Positions 1-9,900 of a DNA stretch of 64,000 bases are shown piece by piece. A program made the position numbers and the translations under genes. This DNA is from Marchantia polymorpha subsp. ruderalis. Its lineage: Eukaryota > Streptophyta > Marchantiopsida > Marchantiales > Marchantiaceae. The notes below the pieces were generated by a model that had not been told where the DNA came from, did no database searches, and saw nothing but the letters and a program-made list of their open reading frames with translations. The first letter of the stretch is position 1. Each line of letters starts with the position of its first letter. Location of the stretch: assembly GCA_037833965.1 (NCBI GenBank), contig AP031354.1:970001-1034000 (forward strand). The letters run 5' to 3'.

Positions 1-686
1 CCCAGCAGCTCGGCCACGGCCGCGTTCACGTTCGCGCAGGCCATGTGCAGCGCCGAGCGCCGGAAGTTGTCCACGTCGTTGAGGTTCTTGCGAAAGGCTT
101 TGGAGCGCGCCAGCAGGCTCACCACGCCGGTCATGTGACCCAGCACGGCGTAATGCAGCGGTGTCATCCCGAACTTGTCGTGAAAGTCCCACGGTCCCAC
201 GGTGAGGGAGTCCGCCGGCAGGCCAAAGCCCTCGTACCACTTGAGCAGCAGGTCCACCATTTCCACGTTGTCAGCGCACACCGCAAGGTGCAGCGCCGTC
301 CACCCGTGCCGCGTTTTCTCGTGCAGCATCGGAATCGGGTCGTAGGGCCGGCGCAACGACGGCCACTCCCCCAGCGGAGACGGAGACGGGTCTAAGGGCT
401 CGCGCGGCTGCTGTGGTGCGGCTGCTGTCGCGCGGCGCGACAGCAGCCGCGCCACCTCAAGCTGCTGGAGAACCACCGCACGGTGTAGTGCCGTGTAGCC
501 GTCGGCGTCGCGTGCCTTGCTCACCAGGCCATTGAACGGGGAGTTATTGAGGAACTCGGCCACGAACTCCACCTGCCCCGCCGCGAAGGCCGAGAGGAGC
601 TGCGAGTACAATTGATTTCTCCTATATCTATAGTCTATGCGGATGTCCCCAGTCAGCTCCTCCTCGTCGCTATCTACTCGATCCAT
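1..686 (-). CDS. Ankyrin-repeat protein, N-terminal part (runs off the window)
   Basis: Reading the minus strand from the ATG at 686-684 gives 228 codons with no stop before the window edge. An acidic start (MDRVDSDEEEL) leads into ankyrin helices: DADGYTALHRAVVLQQLEVA (about residues 55-74), HGWTALHLAVCADNVEMVDL (about 120-140) and FGMTPLHYAVLGHMTGVVSL (about 170-190), then a fourth repeat containing RRSALHMACANVNAAVAELL at the edge. The TALH/TPLH turns and the leucine spacing are diagnostic. A low-complexity Pro/Ser/Gln linker (about residues 80-105) separates repeats 1 and 2. Ankyrin repeats mediate protein-protein contacts; plant members often end in a membrane domain, but the C-terminus is outside the window, so neither function nor location can be given. 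The coding part is much more GC-rich than its flanks. An upstream ATG overlaps the start out of frame. Confidence 0.88.
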   Translation of the reverse strand, partial: MDRVDSDEEELTGDIRIDYRYRRNQLYSQLLSAFAAGQVEFVAEFLNNSPFNGLVSKARDADGYTALHRAVVLQQLEVARLLSRRATAAAPQQPREPLDPSPSPLGEWPSLRRPYDPIPMLHEKTRHGWTALHLAVCADNVEMVDLLLKWYEGFGLPADSLTVGPWDFHDKFGMTPLHYAVLGHMTGVVSLLARSKAFRKNLNDVDNFRRSALHMACANVNAAVAELL

Positions 687-727
687 CGGTTGAAGGACGA
701 GGTGGAGCAAACCTGCCGCTGCTGCAT
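674..727 (-). promoter_or_regulatory. Overlapping upstream ORF over the ankyrin start
   Basis: An ATG at 727-725 opens a 17-codon reading frame that ends at a TAG (676-674) inside the ankyrin coding sequence, in another frame. If the transcript starts upstream of 727, scanning ribosomes would meet this ATG first and pass the main ATG before terminating, so it could lower translation. The transcript start is not visible in the sequence, so the role is inferred. Confidence 0.35.
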
Positions 728-1499
728 TTGCTCCCCTATCCGCCGCTCGACTTTTTGAATCCATGCCCCCCTATCCGCCGCTCCCTGCCGATCTCTCCCT
801 CCCCCCTGCGATGTCGCGGCGCGATGAACCCCGGGACGATCCTCTGCTTGTAAGGCACGCAGATTTCACTGTGTAGGAGCGCAAGCCAGCAGAGCCGAAT
901 TCCTAACGCGGAGCTCTTCTTCCTAATGGGACCGACCCGACTTTGTTTCCAAGCGCCTCGGTCCGGCCACCCACACACAAAGCGCACATCGCCGTGCTGC
1001 GGAGCTTATGAAAGCCGATCAGGGCGCCGGCGACATCCAGAGCGCAGCTAGTCGGCAGAATAGTGCGCACAATCCAACTTAATCGAGATTTCAGTTCAAC
1101 TAACGAACTTGTCTTTTTTTCAAAGTCCTCGAAGATCCGATCCACTGCGCGAGCATCATATGTCTTTATTCATCCGCAGAGAGGATTCAGACTGGGCGCG
1201 ACTGCGCTATTGCATCATGTACGAGTTTGCTTCGCTGTCCCGCAACTTGCACTTAATCGGCAACCACTTGCGGGCCGCAAGTGGTTCATCCATCATCAGT
1301 GAACCCTGCTCCATGGGGCAGGAGACATGTCACACAGTGATTGCACGGGCTAAATTGTTTCTAAAATTTACTTCAGTCAAGGCTTAGTTCTACATTTCGA
1401 AAATGTGTCTGCGTGTGTGTGTACCTTCTCGACTCCCAAGTCCCTTATGGCTTTCTCTTCGAAAGTGGTTCTTCAACAGTCAAATATGTAGATAGTATT
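728..1499. other. 5' flank of the ankyrin gene
   Basis: The first 300 bases are GC- and CpG-rich and probably hold the leader and promoter of the leftward ankyrin gene. Short ORFs on both strands here (for example 903-1145 minus) overlap one another and match no family I recognise. No clear TATA box was found. The rest is moderate-GC sequence with nothing assignable. Confidence 0.4.
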
Positions 1500-1699
1500 C
1501 TAGAGCACTGATGTCGAGAACTTTGTTCGCTAGTGGAGATCGGCTGAGCGCCAAGTGGGAATCTTATCAGGTAACAAACTCTTTACCTTTGATACGATTC
1601 CAGAGCATTGAAGTCGAGAAGTTTGCTCGCAAGAGGAGATCGGCTGAACGCCAAGTGGGAATTTACCAGGTAACAAACCTTCTACTTCTGATATCGTTT
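1500..1699. repeat. Two-copy 100-bp tandem duplication
   Basis: Two adjacent units of about 100 bp (about 1500-1599 and 1600-1699) are clearly related, each containing GTCGAGAA, GGAGATCGGCTGA and CGCCAAGTGGGAAT, and ending in CAGGTAACAAAC. Each unit ends in a splice-donor-like CAG/GTAACA, so a duplicated small exon is possible, but no protein family is recognisable. Confidence 0.7.
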
Positions 1700-2757
1700 T
1701 GACCGGGCTTGACAAAAAGAGAGAGAGAAAGAGAAGCGACCGTTTAGCCGTCGGAGTCATTTCGAATGTGCCCTGCTCCCAATACATGCTTGACTCTCCG
1801 TTTGCTGAGATTGTGGTCTTTGCATAGCAAGAGGATTAGGAAGAGGATTGTGTCGTATAAGATGCCTTGCAATTTCAGCAACTTGGAATATTGGCTTTCT
1901 TTCGTTCGTCACGATATTGTTTCAATTGTCCGTCCATGTTCTTTTCGAGAAATTAAGAATTTGGGTTATATCACAGGCTAAAGTACGTATAAGAGTCCAA
2001 TTCGTTGGTTGTGAAGACAAAGTTCGATGAAAGTTTCAAGTAGGGGCCTTGACGTCTCGCGGAGTTCTATGCACCTGTTTCGCGGAGACTGTGCTTGTTA
2101 TTGGCTATATTAAGAAGTCGATGAGTAGTAGATGTGTTTTGAATTAAGGTTGTCGACTAGAACAGAGTCCAGGACGGCTGTAGTAGATGTGTGTTTTCGA
2201 CTAGAATAGAGCAGAGGAAGGCGACCCTGTATTGCTACTCAGTAATAGCCCAGCGTCTTGTGGATTTTTTAACCACCCGTATGGTTTCTTCCAGGTTTCC
2301 AATCTACTTACTTGTGCCGTGTTTTCTCTGCGGCTACCTCCTCTTTACACAACGACGTGTTCACACAGCTAATTCCTCGCAAATGATGGTCGGCAATCCA
2401 TATGATCACAAAGCACGGGCTTGCTCTCAGGATGGTGGGAAAAGTTTGCTCGGTCGACGGGAAGCTGCAGTATGAAGAATCGTCCGTCCATAAAAAACAA
2501 AAATGCCAAATCCCAAATATTTTACGAATAAAAAACACAATGTCCAATGCTCTGAAGGGCAAGTTTACAGCTTCCGTAATACACATGCTTCTTGTCTTGT
2601 GTTTTAGGGATGTCGCCTTATCGCGAAACGTGTCTTTGATGAAGTAAAATGCCCCAAAGTCCTTCCTAAGGGCGCGATCGCGACTGTCCATCGGAGGAAG
2701 GTGGTTCCCGGAGTCTTTCTGACTTAACGTGTACACATTCAATTCCTCGTCGTTCAG
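1700..2757. other. Unassigned intergenic sequence
   Basis: Moderately AT-rich sequence with scattered short ORFs on both strands (for example 2308-2742 minus) that lack family motifs. Near 2125-2210 a short motif, GTAGTAGATGTGT followed by CGACTAGAA, occurs twice about 60 bp apart. Nothing else is supported. Confidence 0.3.
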
Positions 2758-2907
2758 TCAACTCATGCGCTCCTGCTCGATATTCAACTGCTCTATGCTG
2801 CGCCTGCGGGACTCCATGGTCGGCCACAGGCCGGTAAAGAGCAGCAGGAAATCGTCGCGCACGCGTATCTTCGACAGGCGATTCAGAAACAGGAGCCCGA
2901 TTATGGT
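2758..2907 (-). pseudogene. GC-rich coding remnant with hydrophobic segment, family unknown
   Basis: The minus strand reads 49 codons to a TGA at 2758-2760. The product has a hydrophobic start (IIGLLFLNRLSKIRV), a second hydrophobic patch (FLLLFTGLWPTM) and a charged, helix-forming tail (ESRRRSIEQLNIEQERM). GC at third codon positions is high, as in the ankyrin exon and unlike the surrounding DNA, which suggests real coding descent. The open frame ends almost exactly where the P450 repeat block begins (about 2912), so it may be an exon cut by that block. It lies 5' of the ankyrin gene on the same strand, but a link is only a guess. Confidence 0.35.
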
Positions 2908-2911
2908 TTAA

Positions 2912-4749
2912 GTAATATCGAGGATATGAATTACTCACGTGGACTTTGGGCTTCAAATTTCAGTATCCCTAGCACACCACCTATCTTTTGATGATCTGGT
3001 GTATGACGCGGATGGTAGTGCAAGTGGGTAATCGTGTAAAAATCTTCAGTAATTGAGGTGACGAATTCAAACTAATGCGTCGATTTTGATGGCCAGTACG
3101 AGCGCAGCATTTTAACATTCCATTCAGTGGATGGTACCGGGATGGATGGAAGGGAGTGTGTCGAGCAAGAGCCCTGGCCTACTCCAAAACATCACTCGTA
3201 TACACTTGTGCGAGAATGACTATTGCTACAAGACCACCGGGTGAGACATACCGGAAGAATGGAAGAGTTACAGGAGCTGACACGAGTGGATGTCGCTATC
3301 CAAAAGGTCGGGTCCTCAGGAATTCGACATCCTCAGCCTCAAGAATATCAGCTCGAAAATCAACATAAGTTGCGAGCAAAATTTAGCAACATCAAAACTA
3401 TGGTTGTAGATGAGATTCGGAGCATCCAGCGAGAGGTAAGGCTGCAGCAGGAAACATAACCGACATTTCCGTAAATTCAAGAGAAAAATCAAAGCGGGTT
3501 TTAGATGATTTCATCAAAGCAAGACCCTCGTTAAAACTTGTCGCATCTGCATTGAATCCTGTGTAGTCATGGAGCTCAGTAGGATTCATCGACAAAAACT
3601 GGTGAAATTGTTGCACTCTTTGACGGAGGTGTGTGCGCTCGCGCACATGCTTGTTAATATATCCCTGCAATTGACTAGGGTTGCAAGACTGGATCCACGG
3701 TGTATACAACCCACTTTGCATTCAAATGTAGAGCTGCTGGTTGTGATGAGAGATTTCATCATTAATGTTTGTAGTATTAAAAAATTGTGGACCTTCATCA
3801 TCGGAGGAACATATACCTGTACCTAGACTGTATACTTCGACATCCACAAATCATGCAGAAAGTACTGGACCGATGACCTAGACACTGTTAAACGGAGAGA
3901 AAGACCGGTAGAAGAAGGGTACCTTGATAGACCACCTTACTATCGGGCTACGGTCGAAGACAACTTCAGACTGCATCCGGTTGGATCCTTCCTCTTCCAT
4001 AAGTCGATCAAAGACACCATAGTAACTGGTTACTATATTTGAAGGACACAAAGGTGATTACAAACAATTATGCATTGCGTAGAACCCCTGAATGATGGAC
4101 AGAGTCCAACAAAGTTTGAACCTATAAGGTTTTGAATGAACCAATCGACCTCTAAGGAACCACTGACAAGCTCCTCCCCAGCAGTTCCGGTCGGAGGGAC
4201 CTGTCCTGCCGCGAACCTTGGAACGCTTTTAGTGTTGCTGAATCCATGTTGGCCCATATTAAACGGACTTGCAATATGAGATTCGAGGACGTCGATGTGC
4301 AAGAAAGCATCACGGGCGAGATTGCGGAAACTAAACCCTCTGACCCTGCCGGTGTCTCCTCGCTAAGGCCAAAGAGGTGTATACTGCAGCTAGAATTATC
4401 TTCGATCTGCAAGTTCTGAAGTACCGACAGTGTACAGTTTCCAGTCTATCTGCAAGATAGTATGGCTCCTGAACAACTCATCCCTCTTGATCGAGTTGAT
4501 GTTTAATGATGATGTTCATAAGTACTGGTAATAGTTCTCGCATTATATCCACAGGATGCAGCTTCTAAATACTCTGCATTTGGAATGGCTCCATATCCAC
4601 GAATGCTTTATTCAGTTTCATGCTCTGGAATTAAACGGCTTTTTGAAAAGTTAACTACAGTTGTAAGGTAGGCATTAGTGTTACAAACTAGCTCTTTACA
4701 TAGTACGTTTGAAGTCAACTATTATACTTCGCATTGGTTGGTGAAGACT
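2912..4749 (+). repeat. Duplicated block A, carrying a P450 pseudogene
   Basis: This stretch is repeated in direct orientation at 13527-15036 (block C) and inverted at about 8440-9900 (block B). Shared landmarks include GTGTATGACGCGGATGGTAG near 3000, CATTCCATTCAGTGGATG near 3115 and ATCCATATCCACGAATG near 4590. Similarity to block C starts at a shared ATCGAGGATA (about 2915) and ends near 4749, just upstream of the decayed copia LTR. Confidence 0.8.
3195..4440 (+). pseudogene. Cytochrome P450 pseudogene, copy A
   Basis: P450 landmarks appear in order but in shifting frames with stops. A C/D-helix-like stretch (VVDEIRSIQREV, about 3400) comes first, then an F-G-like region (about 3640-3760) and an I-helix remnant FIIGGTYTCT at about 3792-3822. 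The helix-K region VEDNFRLHPV is at about 3952-3981, with the ExxR glutamate changed to Asp. FHKSIKDTIVTGY follows at about 4000. The heme loop at about 4180-4215 reads SSSGRR in one frame and TCPAANLG in the next, so an extra base separates the Arg pair from the heme-ligand Cys. The distal end matches the VQES...NPLTL tail of plant P450s. Order and motifs suit a CYP71-clan-like A-type enzyme, but the subfamily cannot be named. It cannot encode a functional enzyme. Confidence 0.75.
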
Positions 4750-4903
4750 CTGATATATCAGTTTCAATTGCATGTGTGTTTTTTTAAGAGTTTTTTGTCG
4801 TTTTTTTATTTAGTAATAATTTGCTGATGAGTCAATATCTTATGGGTTTTTTAAGAATTGACAGCTTTGATTCATTTTGTTTTTTTTAGTGTTATAACGT
4901 ACC

Positions 4904-5283
4904 GCAGAATGATATAAAGTCCTTTAGCGGATTAAGGGAGAGATTACACGGAAGAAATTTCAAGAATTATCGGGAGTGAGAACAGGGAGACACATTGAGA
5001 GAGAATCATATGTGATAAAGTGTTAGTCTTGCTCGGGAAACAAGATTGATTATTTTGTGTGTATTTCTCACCGGACTGAAGTCTTGTAATAAAGCAGAAT
5101 GATATAAAGTCAGCAAGCGGATTAAGGGAGAGATTACAATGAAGAAATTTCAAGAATGGTCGAGAGTGAGAACAGGGAGACACATTGAGAGAGAGAATCA
5201 TATGTGAGGAAGTGTTAATCTTGCTCGGGAAACAGGATTGATTATTCTGTGTGTATTTCTCACCAGACTGAAATCTTGTAATG
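4904..5283 (+). repeat. Two-copy 190-bp tandem repeat in a decayed copia leader/LTR
   Basis: Units 4904-5093 and 5094-5283 both start GCAGAATGATATAAAGTC and share GGATTAAGGGAGAGATTACA, GAACAGGGAGACACATTGAG and TTGCTCGGGAAACA. They differ at a modest number of sites. They lie just upstream of the primer-binding site of the decayed copia element, so they probably belong to its 5' LTR. Confidence 0.8.
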
Positions 5284-5458
5284 ATGGTAAGAAATTCAAG
5301 TCTAACGACACTAATCTTCGATATATACTTGAACTGCCTCCATTGAAGAGTTCCCGGAGACTAGGCTTTCAAGCTGAACCTTGTTCACAAATTCTTGTGT
5401 TTGTTTTTGTGTGTGGGCTGTGATTTTCGGTTGGTTATGGGAATTCAGATCCCTAATG

Positions 5459-5470
5459 TGGTATAAGAGC
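5459..5470 (+). other. Degenerate primer-binding site (initiator Met tRNA)
   Basis: TGGTATAAGAGC differs at one base from TGGTATCAGAGC, the usual copia site complementary to the 3' end of initiator Met tRNA. It lies downstream of the 190-bp repeats and upstream of the gag remnant, as expected. Confidence 0.7.
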
Positions 5471-5659
5471 ATAGTAGCATCGATCTTAATTTCAAAGCTT
5501 TGTCGCATCTGTCTACTGCGCTCAATTCACCTGGCGGACTTGGAAGCATCAAGTAGCCTTGCTGGACACACTGGCGAGCCAGAAAGGAGCGACGATATTC
5601 CACATCAAAGCACCAACACGAATTCGTCTCAACGAAGCATATTGAATCTCAATTTTTGG

Positions 5660-6440
5660 AATACTTTGATGGCAATAAGAATCTACAAAGAGAAATTTGA
5701 TGGCACTAGAGATTTTTGCATCATGCGCCAAAAAATCTCAGCACTCCTTGTCCAATAGAGAATGCTGAGGGTCATCTTCAACCCAGTGCTATGGCATGAA
5801 GACATTCTTCAAGATCAAAGAGAAGAAATGTCTAAAAGAGTTATGAGTACAATCATCTTTCACCAGTGTGATTTGTATCAGCCTAATTGACAAGTAAAAC
5901 ATATCAACGAATGTGTGGAAGAAACTTGATGAGATGTTTTAATCTCTCTTCAACAAGATCCACTTGAAGGAGAGTCTCTTTGGGTTCATGATGAATCAGA
6001 CAAAGTCATTGGAAGTCAACTTAGACGAGTTCTTGAAGATGACTATTGAGCTCGCAAATTCCGGCAACAAAGAAGAGTTCAACAACGAGAATAAAATAAT
6101 CATTATTTTCAATTCTCTTCCTGAATCATAGAGAGAGATGAAATCACCAATCAAGTACGAAAAGTCATCGATCACTCTAGATGAAATGACATTCGCGCTC
6201 TGATCCAAAGACTTTGAAATCAGAGCAGACAAGAAGACTTCTGATGATGGCAAATATCACATGTCTCGTGGCAAACAGGAGTGCAAGAACACAAATGAAA
6301 GCAATTCGAAGCTCAAGAATCACGGCAAAACATCTACTAAAATCAACAATAAGAGTATCAATTCTAACGTTGACAAGAAGTGCTTCTATTGCAACAAGAT
6401 GAGTCATATCAAGAAAGATTGTTACTCATGGATTAAAAAA
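5660..6440 (+). pseudogene. copia gag remnant with CCHC zinc knuckle
   Basis: A gag N-terminus (EKFDGTRDFCIMRQKISALL) begins near 5690. After frameshifts and stops the UBN2-type capsid core follows (HLKESLFGFMMNQTKSLE, then LDEFLKMTIELANSGNKEE, about 5950-6080). The nucleocapsid knuckle CFYCNKMSHIKKDC (C-X2-C-X4-H-X4-C) is intact at 6381-6422. In a live element this protein packages the retrotransposon RNA; here it cannot be made as one chain. Confidence 0.8.
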
Positions 6441-6697
6441 ACAAGAACACTCATGCTAGCATATCTCAAGATCACCAAGATTCAACAAACTTTGGTAATG
6501 GCTACAACGACGACGAAGTTCTCATGGCATCGGAAAAGTTGAAGGCTGGATGGATCCGACTGAATCCTTGACTCGAGTTGCATCCATCATATGACACACA
6601 ACAAGAATTGGTAGTCCACTAGGTAAAAATTATTCTTGTTCTACTGCTTGTATATGATATATTAGCATTGACATGGTTGATGATGTTATGACAATTC

Positions 6698-7750
6698 TTG
6701 AAAATGTTAGATGGGTACCTGAATTTGTCTAAGAACCTGATCTCTATTGGCATTCTTGATTACTTGGATTATACTTATAAGATAAACCAAGGTTCCATGT
6801 ATATTGCAAAAGGTGTTACGGTTTTAAAGGGTATCAAGATAGCCGGTCTCTATAATCTCATCAAAGATACTCTCCATGGAGTTGCGTCAATTGCCACTAC
6901 TCAAAACAACAACAAAGCTACACTTTGGCACCAAAAGATTGGTCATATCAATGAAAAGGATCTATAACTGATGAGCAATCAAATTCAACAAACTTGATTT
7001 TTACGAGCATTGCATTTTGGCAAAGCAACACAAGAAGAAATTATGCCCGGCAAAGCACACTTCTATACAAATCCTTAAGTACATTCACTCAGATTTGTGG
7101 GGATCTTCAAGGACAGCAACCCATGGTGGTAATTTCTATTTCTTGTCTATCATTGATGAATTTTCTAGAAAAGTTTGGATATATTTGTTGAACACAAAAA
7201 TCAGGCTTTTGAAAAATTTCAATAATGGAAAATTGTGGTTGATACTTTAAGAACGGATATTGTTCTTGATTTTTGTAATGCAGAGTTTGATCAAGTTTGT
7301 GCCAATGAGGGTATTCAAAGGCATAAAACCGTGAAACTAATCCCTTAGCAAAACGGAGTTGACGAAAGAATGAACATATCATTACTTAACAAGGCAAAAA
7401 GCATGTTATTCAATTCCGGATTGGCTAAGACTTTCTGGGGCAAGGCAATGATCACCGCAGCATATCTCGTGAATAGATGCCCTTCAAGTGCCATTGAGTT
7501 CACGACACCAGAATAAAAATAGAGTTAAAGGCCACTTGATCACAATCACTTGAGAAAGTTTGAATGCTCTGCATATGTTCATCAAAGTCAAGGCAAATTA
7601 GAGTCAAGAGACATCAAATGCGTGTTCCTTGGCTATCCACAAGGTAACAAGGGGTATCGACTGTGGATAAGGGAAGAGAACGGTTTCAAAATTATCAATA
7701 GTAAAGACATGATATTTAATGACATTGTATTTCCTTGTCAATCATGGACT
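6698..7750 (+). pseudogene. copia protease-distal and integrase remnant
   Basis: A GAG-pre-integrase segment (LSKNLISIGILDYLDYTY, then LWHQKIGHINEKDL) leads to the integrase zinc site (H...CILAKQHKKKLC) and the catalytic core. The first Asp lies in HSDLWG (about 7087) and FLSIIDEFSRKVW follows. The second Asp lies in RTDIVLDF, where the normal Asn-Gly is lost. The catalytic-Glu region reads NGVDERMN and is preceded by an in-frame stop. The C-terminal part CVFLGYPQGNKGYRLW is clear at about 7620-7670. Several stops break the chain. Confidence 0.85.
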
Positions 7751-8124
7751 AATCCAAGTTCTAGTGATGTGAGTGTCACTAACATGGCAGAAACCTTAGA
7801 GAATATTATTCAGGTGGAGCCAATTGTTCAACTCACTACTCCACAAGCCCAAGGCCAAAGCAACTCAAGTGACCGTGCACGCGCTGATCAAAGTAAACTT
7901 TTTCACTAATCTCGAGAGTTTTATACAAAAATTTCTAGCGATATTTAATTTCGAGACATGTAACTTGGTATGTCTTCCGATAGCTACTAGATTGTAGTGA
8001 AAACTTGATACTGCAACACCGGCCGTTGAAGTTGTATTATATAGATCATTAGTTGAATCATTTCTCTTTATCACAATGATCTCAAGATTGTATATTAGTT
8101 TTGTAATGAATAGTGTGTATATAT

Positions 8125-8400
8125 ATGCAACATACCCAAGAGATTCATTGGAATGCTGCAAAATTGATTTTGCAGTATGTGAAAGTTTAGATGAATTCGG
8201 GTCTTCAATTAGCAAGTATGGAGGTTTGATATATCATATTTTTACCAAATCAGATCATGGGAAGGATGTAGATATTCTGAAATGATAACAAGTTTGGAAG
8301 TATCACGATTGATAGGAGTAGCAAATTGCAGTGAAGATGTTAACTTTTGAAGCTAAATATTCTGCTGCAAAGAACATAGTTTTCTCAGGCTGATTATCAA
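8125..8400 (+). pseudogene. copia RNase H remnant
   Basis: In one frame HWNAAKLILQYVK (about 8130-8190) matches the copia motif HW-AVK-ILRYLKG, and LTFEAKYSAAKN (about 8340-8375) matches the STTEAEY-A motif of copia RNase H. Both flank stops. This shows that the element once extended through the RT-RNase H region although the RT core is deleted. Confidence 0.6.
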
Positions 8401-8439
8401 CACAGCTAGGGTTATGCAAATAGGATAGCTCATATACTA

Positions 8440-9900
8440 TTTTATTTCAGAGCATGAAACTTAATAATTTATTCGTGGATATGGATCCATTTCACATACA
8501 GAGTATTTGGAAGCTGCATCGTGTGGAATTATATCGAAAACTGTTACCATCACTTATGAACATCAACATTTAGCATCAACTCGGTCAAGAGTGATGAGTT
8601 GTTCAGTACCCATACTACCTTGCAGATTGACTGGAAACTTTACGCTGTCGGTCCTTCATAACTTGCAGATCGAAGATGATTCTAGCTGCAGTATACACCT
8701 TCATGGACTAAGCTAGGTGACACCTGCAGGGTCAGAGGGTTCGGTTTCCGCAACCTCACCCCGATGCTTTCTTGCACATCGACGTCATCGAATCTCGCTT
8801 TGCAAGTCCGTATAATATGGGCCAGATTCAGCAAGACTAAAAGCATTCCAAGGTTCGCAGCAGGACAGATCCCTCCGACCGGAACTGCTGGGGAGGAGCT
8901 TGTAAGTGGTTCCTTTGAGGTCGATTGGGTCATTCAAAAACCTTGTAGGTTCAAACTTTGTTGGATTCCGTTCATAATTCAGGGGTTCTGTGCGATGCAC
9001 ACTTGTTAATAATCACTCTTGTGCCATTCAAAGATCGTAACCACTTACTATGGTGTCTTTGATCGACTTATGGAAGAGGAAGGACCCAACCGGATGCAGT
9101 CTGAAGTTCTTTTCGACCGTAGCCCGAGAGTAAGGTAGTCTATCAAGGTACCCTTGTTCTACTGTTCTTCCTCTCCATTTAACATTGTCTAGGTCCTCGG
9201 TCCAGTATTTTCTGCAGGATTTGTGGATGTCGAAAGATTCAGTCTAGGCACAGGTATCTATTCCTCCGATGATGAAGGTCTACAAAATTTCAACAATACA
9301 AATATCAATAATGAAGTCTCTTATCATAACCAGCAGCTCTACGTTTGAATGCAAAGTGGGTTGTATGCACCGTGAATCCAGGGATATGTTAACAAGCATG
9401 TGCGCGCGCACACACCTCCGTGAAAGAGTGGAGCAATTTCACAAGTTTTTGTCGATGACTTCTACCAAGCTCCATGATTACACAGGACTCAATGCAGATG
9501 CGATGAGTTTTAACTAGTGTTGCTTTGATGAAGTCATCCGAATGCCGCTTTTATTTTTCTCTTCTAAATTTACGGAAATGTCGGTTATGTTTCCAGTTGC
9601 AGCCTTTTCTCTCGCTGGATGCTCCGAAGTTCATCTACAACCGTAGTTTTCAAGTTTTCAAGTCGTTAGACTCTGCTCGCAACTTACGATTATTTTCGAG
9701 CTGAGGGTCTCGAATTCCTGAAGACTCCTTGTTTTGGCTCGTCACATCCACTCGTATGTCAGGTCCTGTAGCTCTTCCAATCTTCCAGTAGCGTCTCTGC
9801 CGGTGGTCTTGTTGTCATAGTCATTCTCGCACAAATGTATGAGTGATGTTTTGGCCTCTTGCTCAACTCAATCCCTTCTATCCATCCTCGGAGACGGAGT
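8440..9900 (-). repeat. Duplicated block B, inverted copy
   Basis: The reverse complement of this stretch aligns with blocks A and C from GGATGGATAGAAGGGATTG at its upper end to ATCCATATCCACGAAT near 8480. Together with block A it forms an inverted pair of about 1.5 kb arms around the decayed copia element. Confidence 0.8.
8640..9860 (-). pseudogene. Cytochrome P450 pseudogene, copy B
   Basis: Minus-strand reading gives the best-preserved P450 text of the three copies: DELRSIQREKAATGNITDIS (about 9620, C/D region), VEKNFRLHPVGSFLFHKSIK (about 9060-9118, helix K with the ExxR Glu replaced by Lys) and NPTKFEPTRFLNDPIDLKGT (about 8905-8965, PERF-like region). The heme loop reads SSSGRR, then in the next frame ICPAANLGMLLVLLNLAHII (about 8815-8875), and the tail reads VQESIGVRLRKPNPLTLQVS. 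The heme-ligand Cys is present, but the one-base shift just before it is the same as in copies A and C. Further stops occur upstream. Nonfunctional. Confidence 0.8.

Larger units (their letters stand above)
4904..8440 (+). mobile_element. Decayed Ty1/copia retrotransposon (3' LTR not found)
   Basis: Plus-strand copia landmarks occur in the canonical order: LTR-like repeats, a primer-binding site (about 5459), gag (about 5660-6240), zinc knuckle (6381-6422), GAG-pre-integrase (6698-6967), integrase (about 7000-7520) and its C-terminal region (7550-7750), then an RNase H remnant (about 8125-8400). The reverse transcriptase core is missing between about 7800 and 8100, so there is an internal deletion. 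Stops and frameshifts are many and no 3' LTR copy was seen. It sits between inverted P450 blocks A and B, suggesting that it inserted there or was carried with the rearrangement. Confidence 0.85.

Noticed and set aside
45-395. Plus-strand ORF of 116 codons at the left edge
   Set aside because: It is the antisense shadow of the ankyrin-repeat coding sequence, which shows clear ankyrin motifs on the minus strand.
3223-3459. Stand-alone hypothetical gene of 78 codons
   Set aside because: It is part of the decayed P450 block, with matching text in the other two copies.
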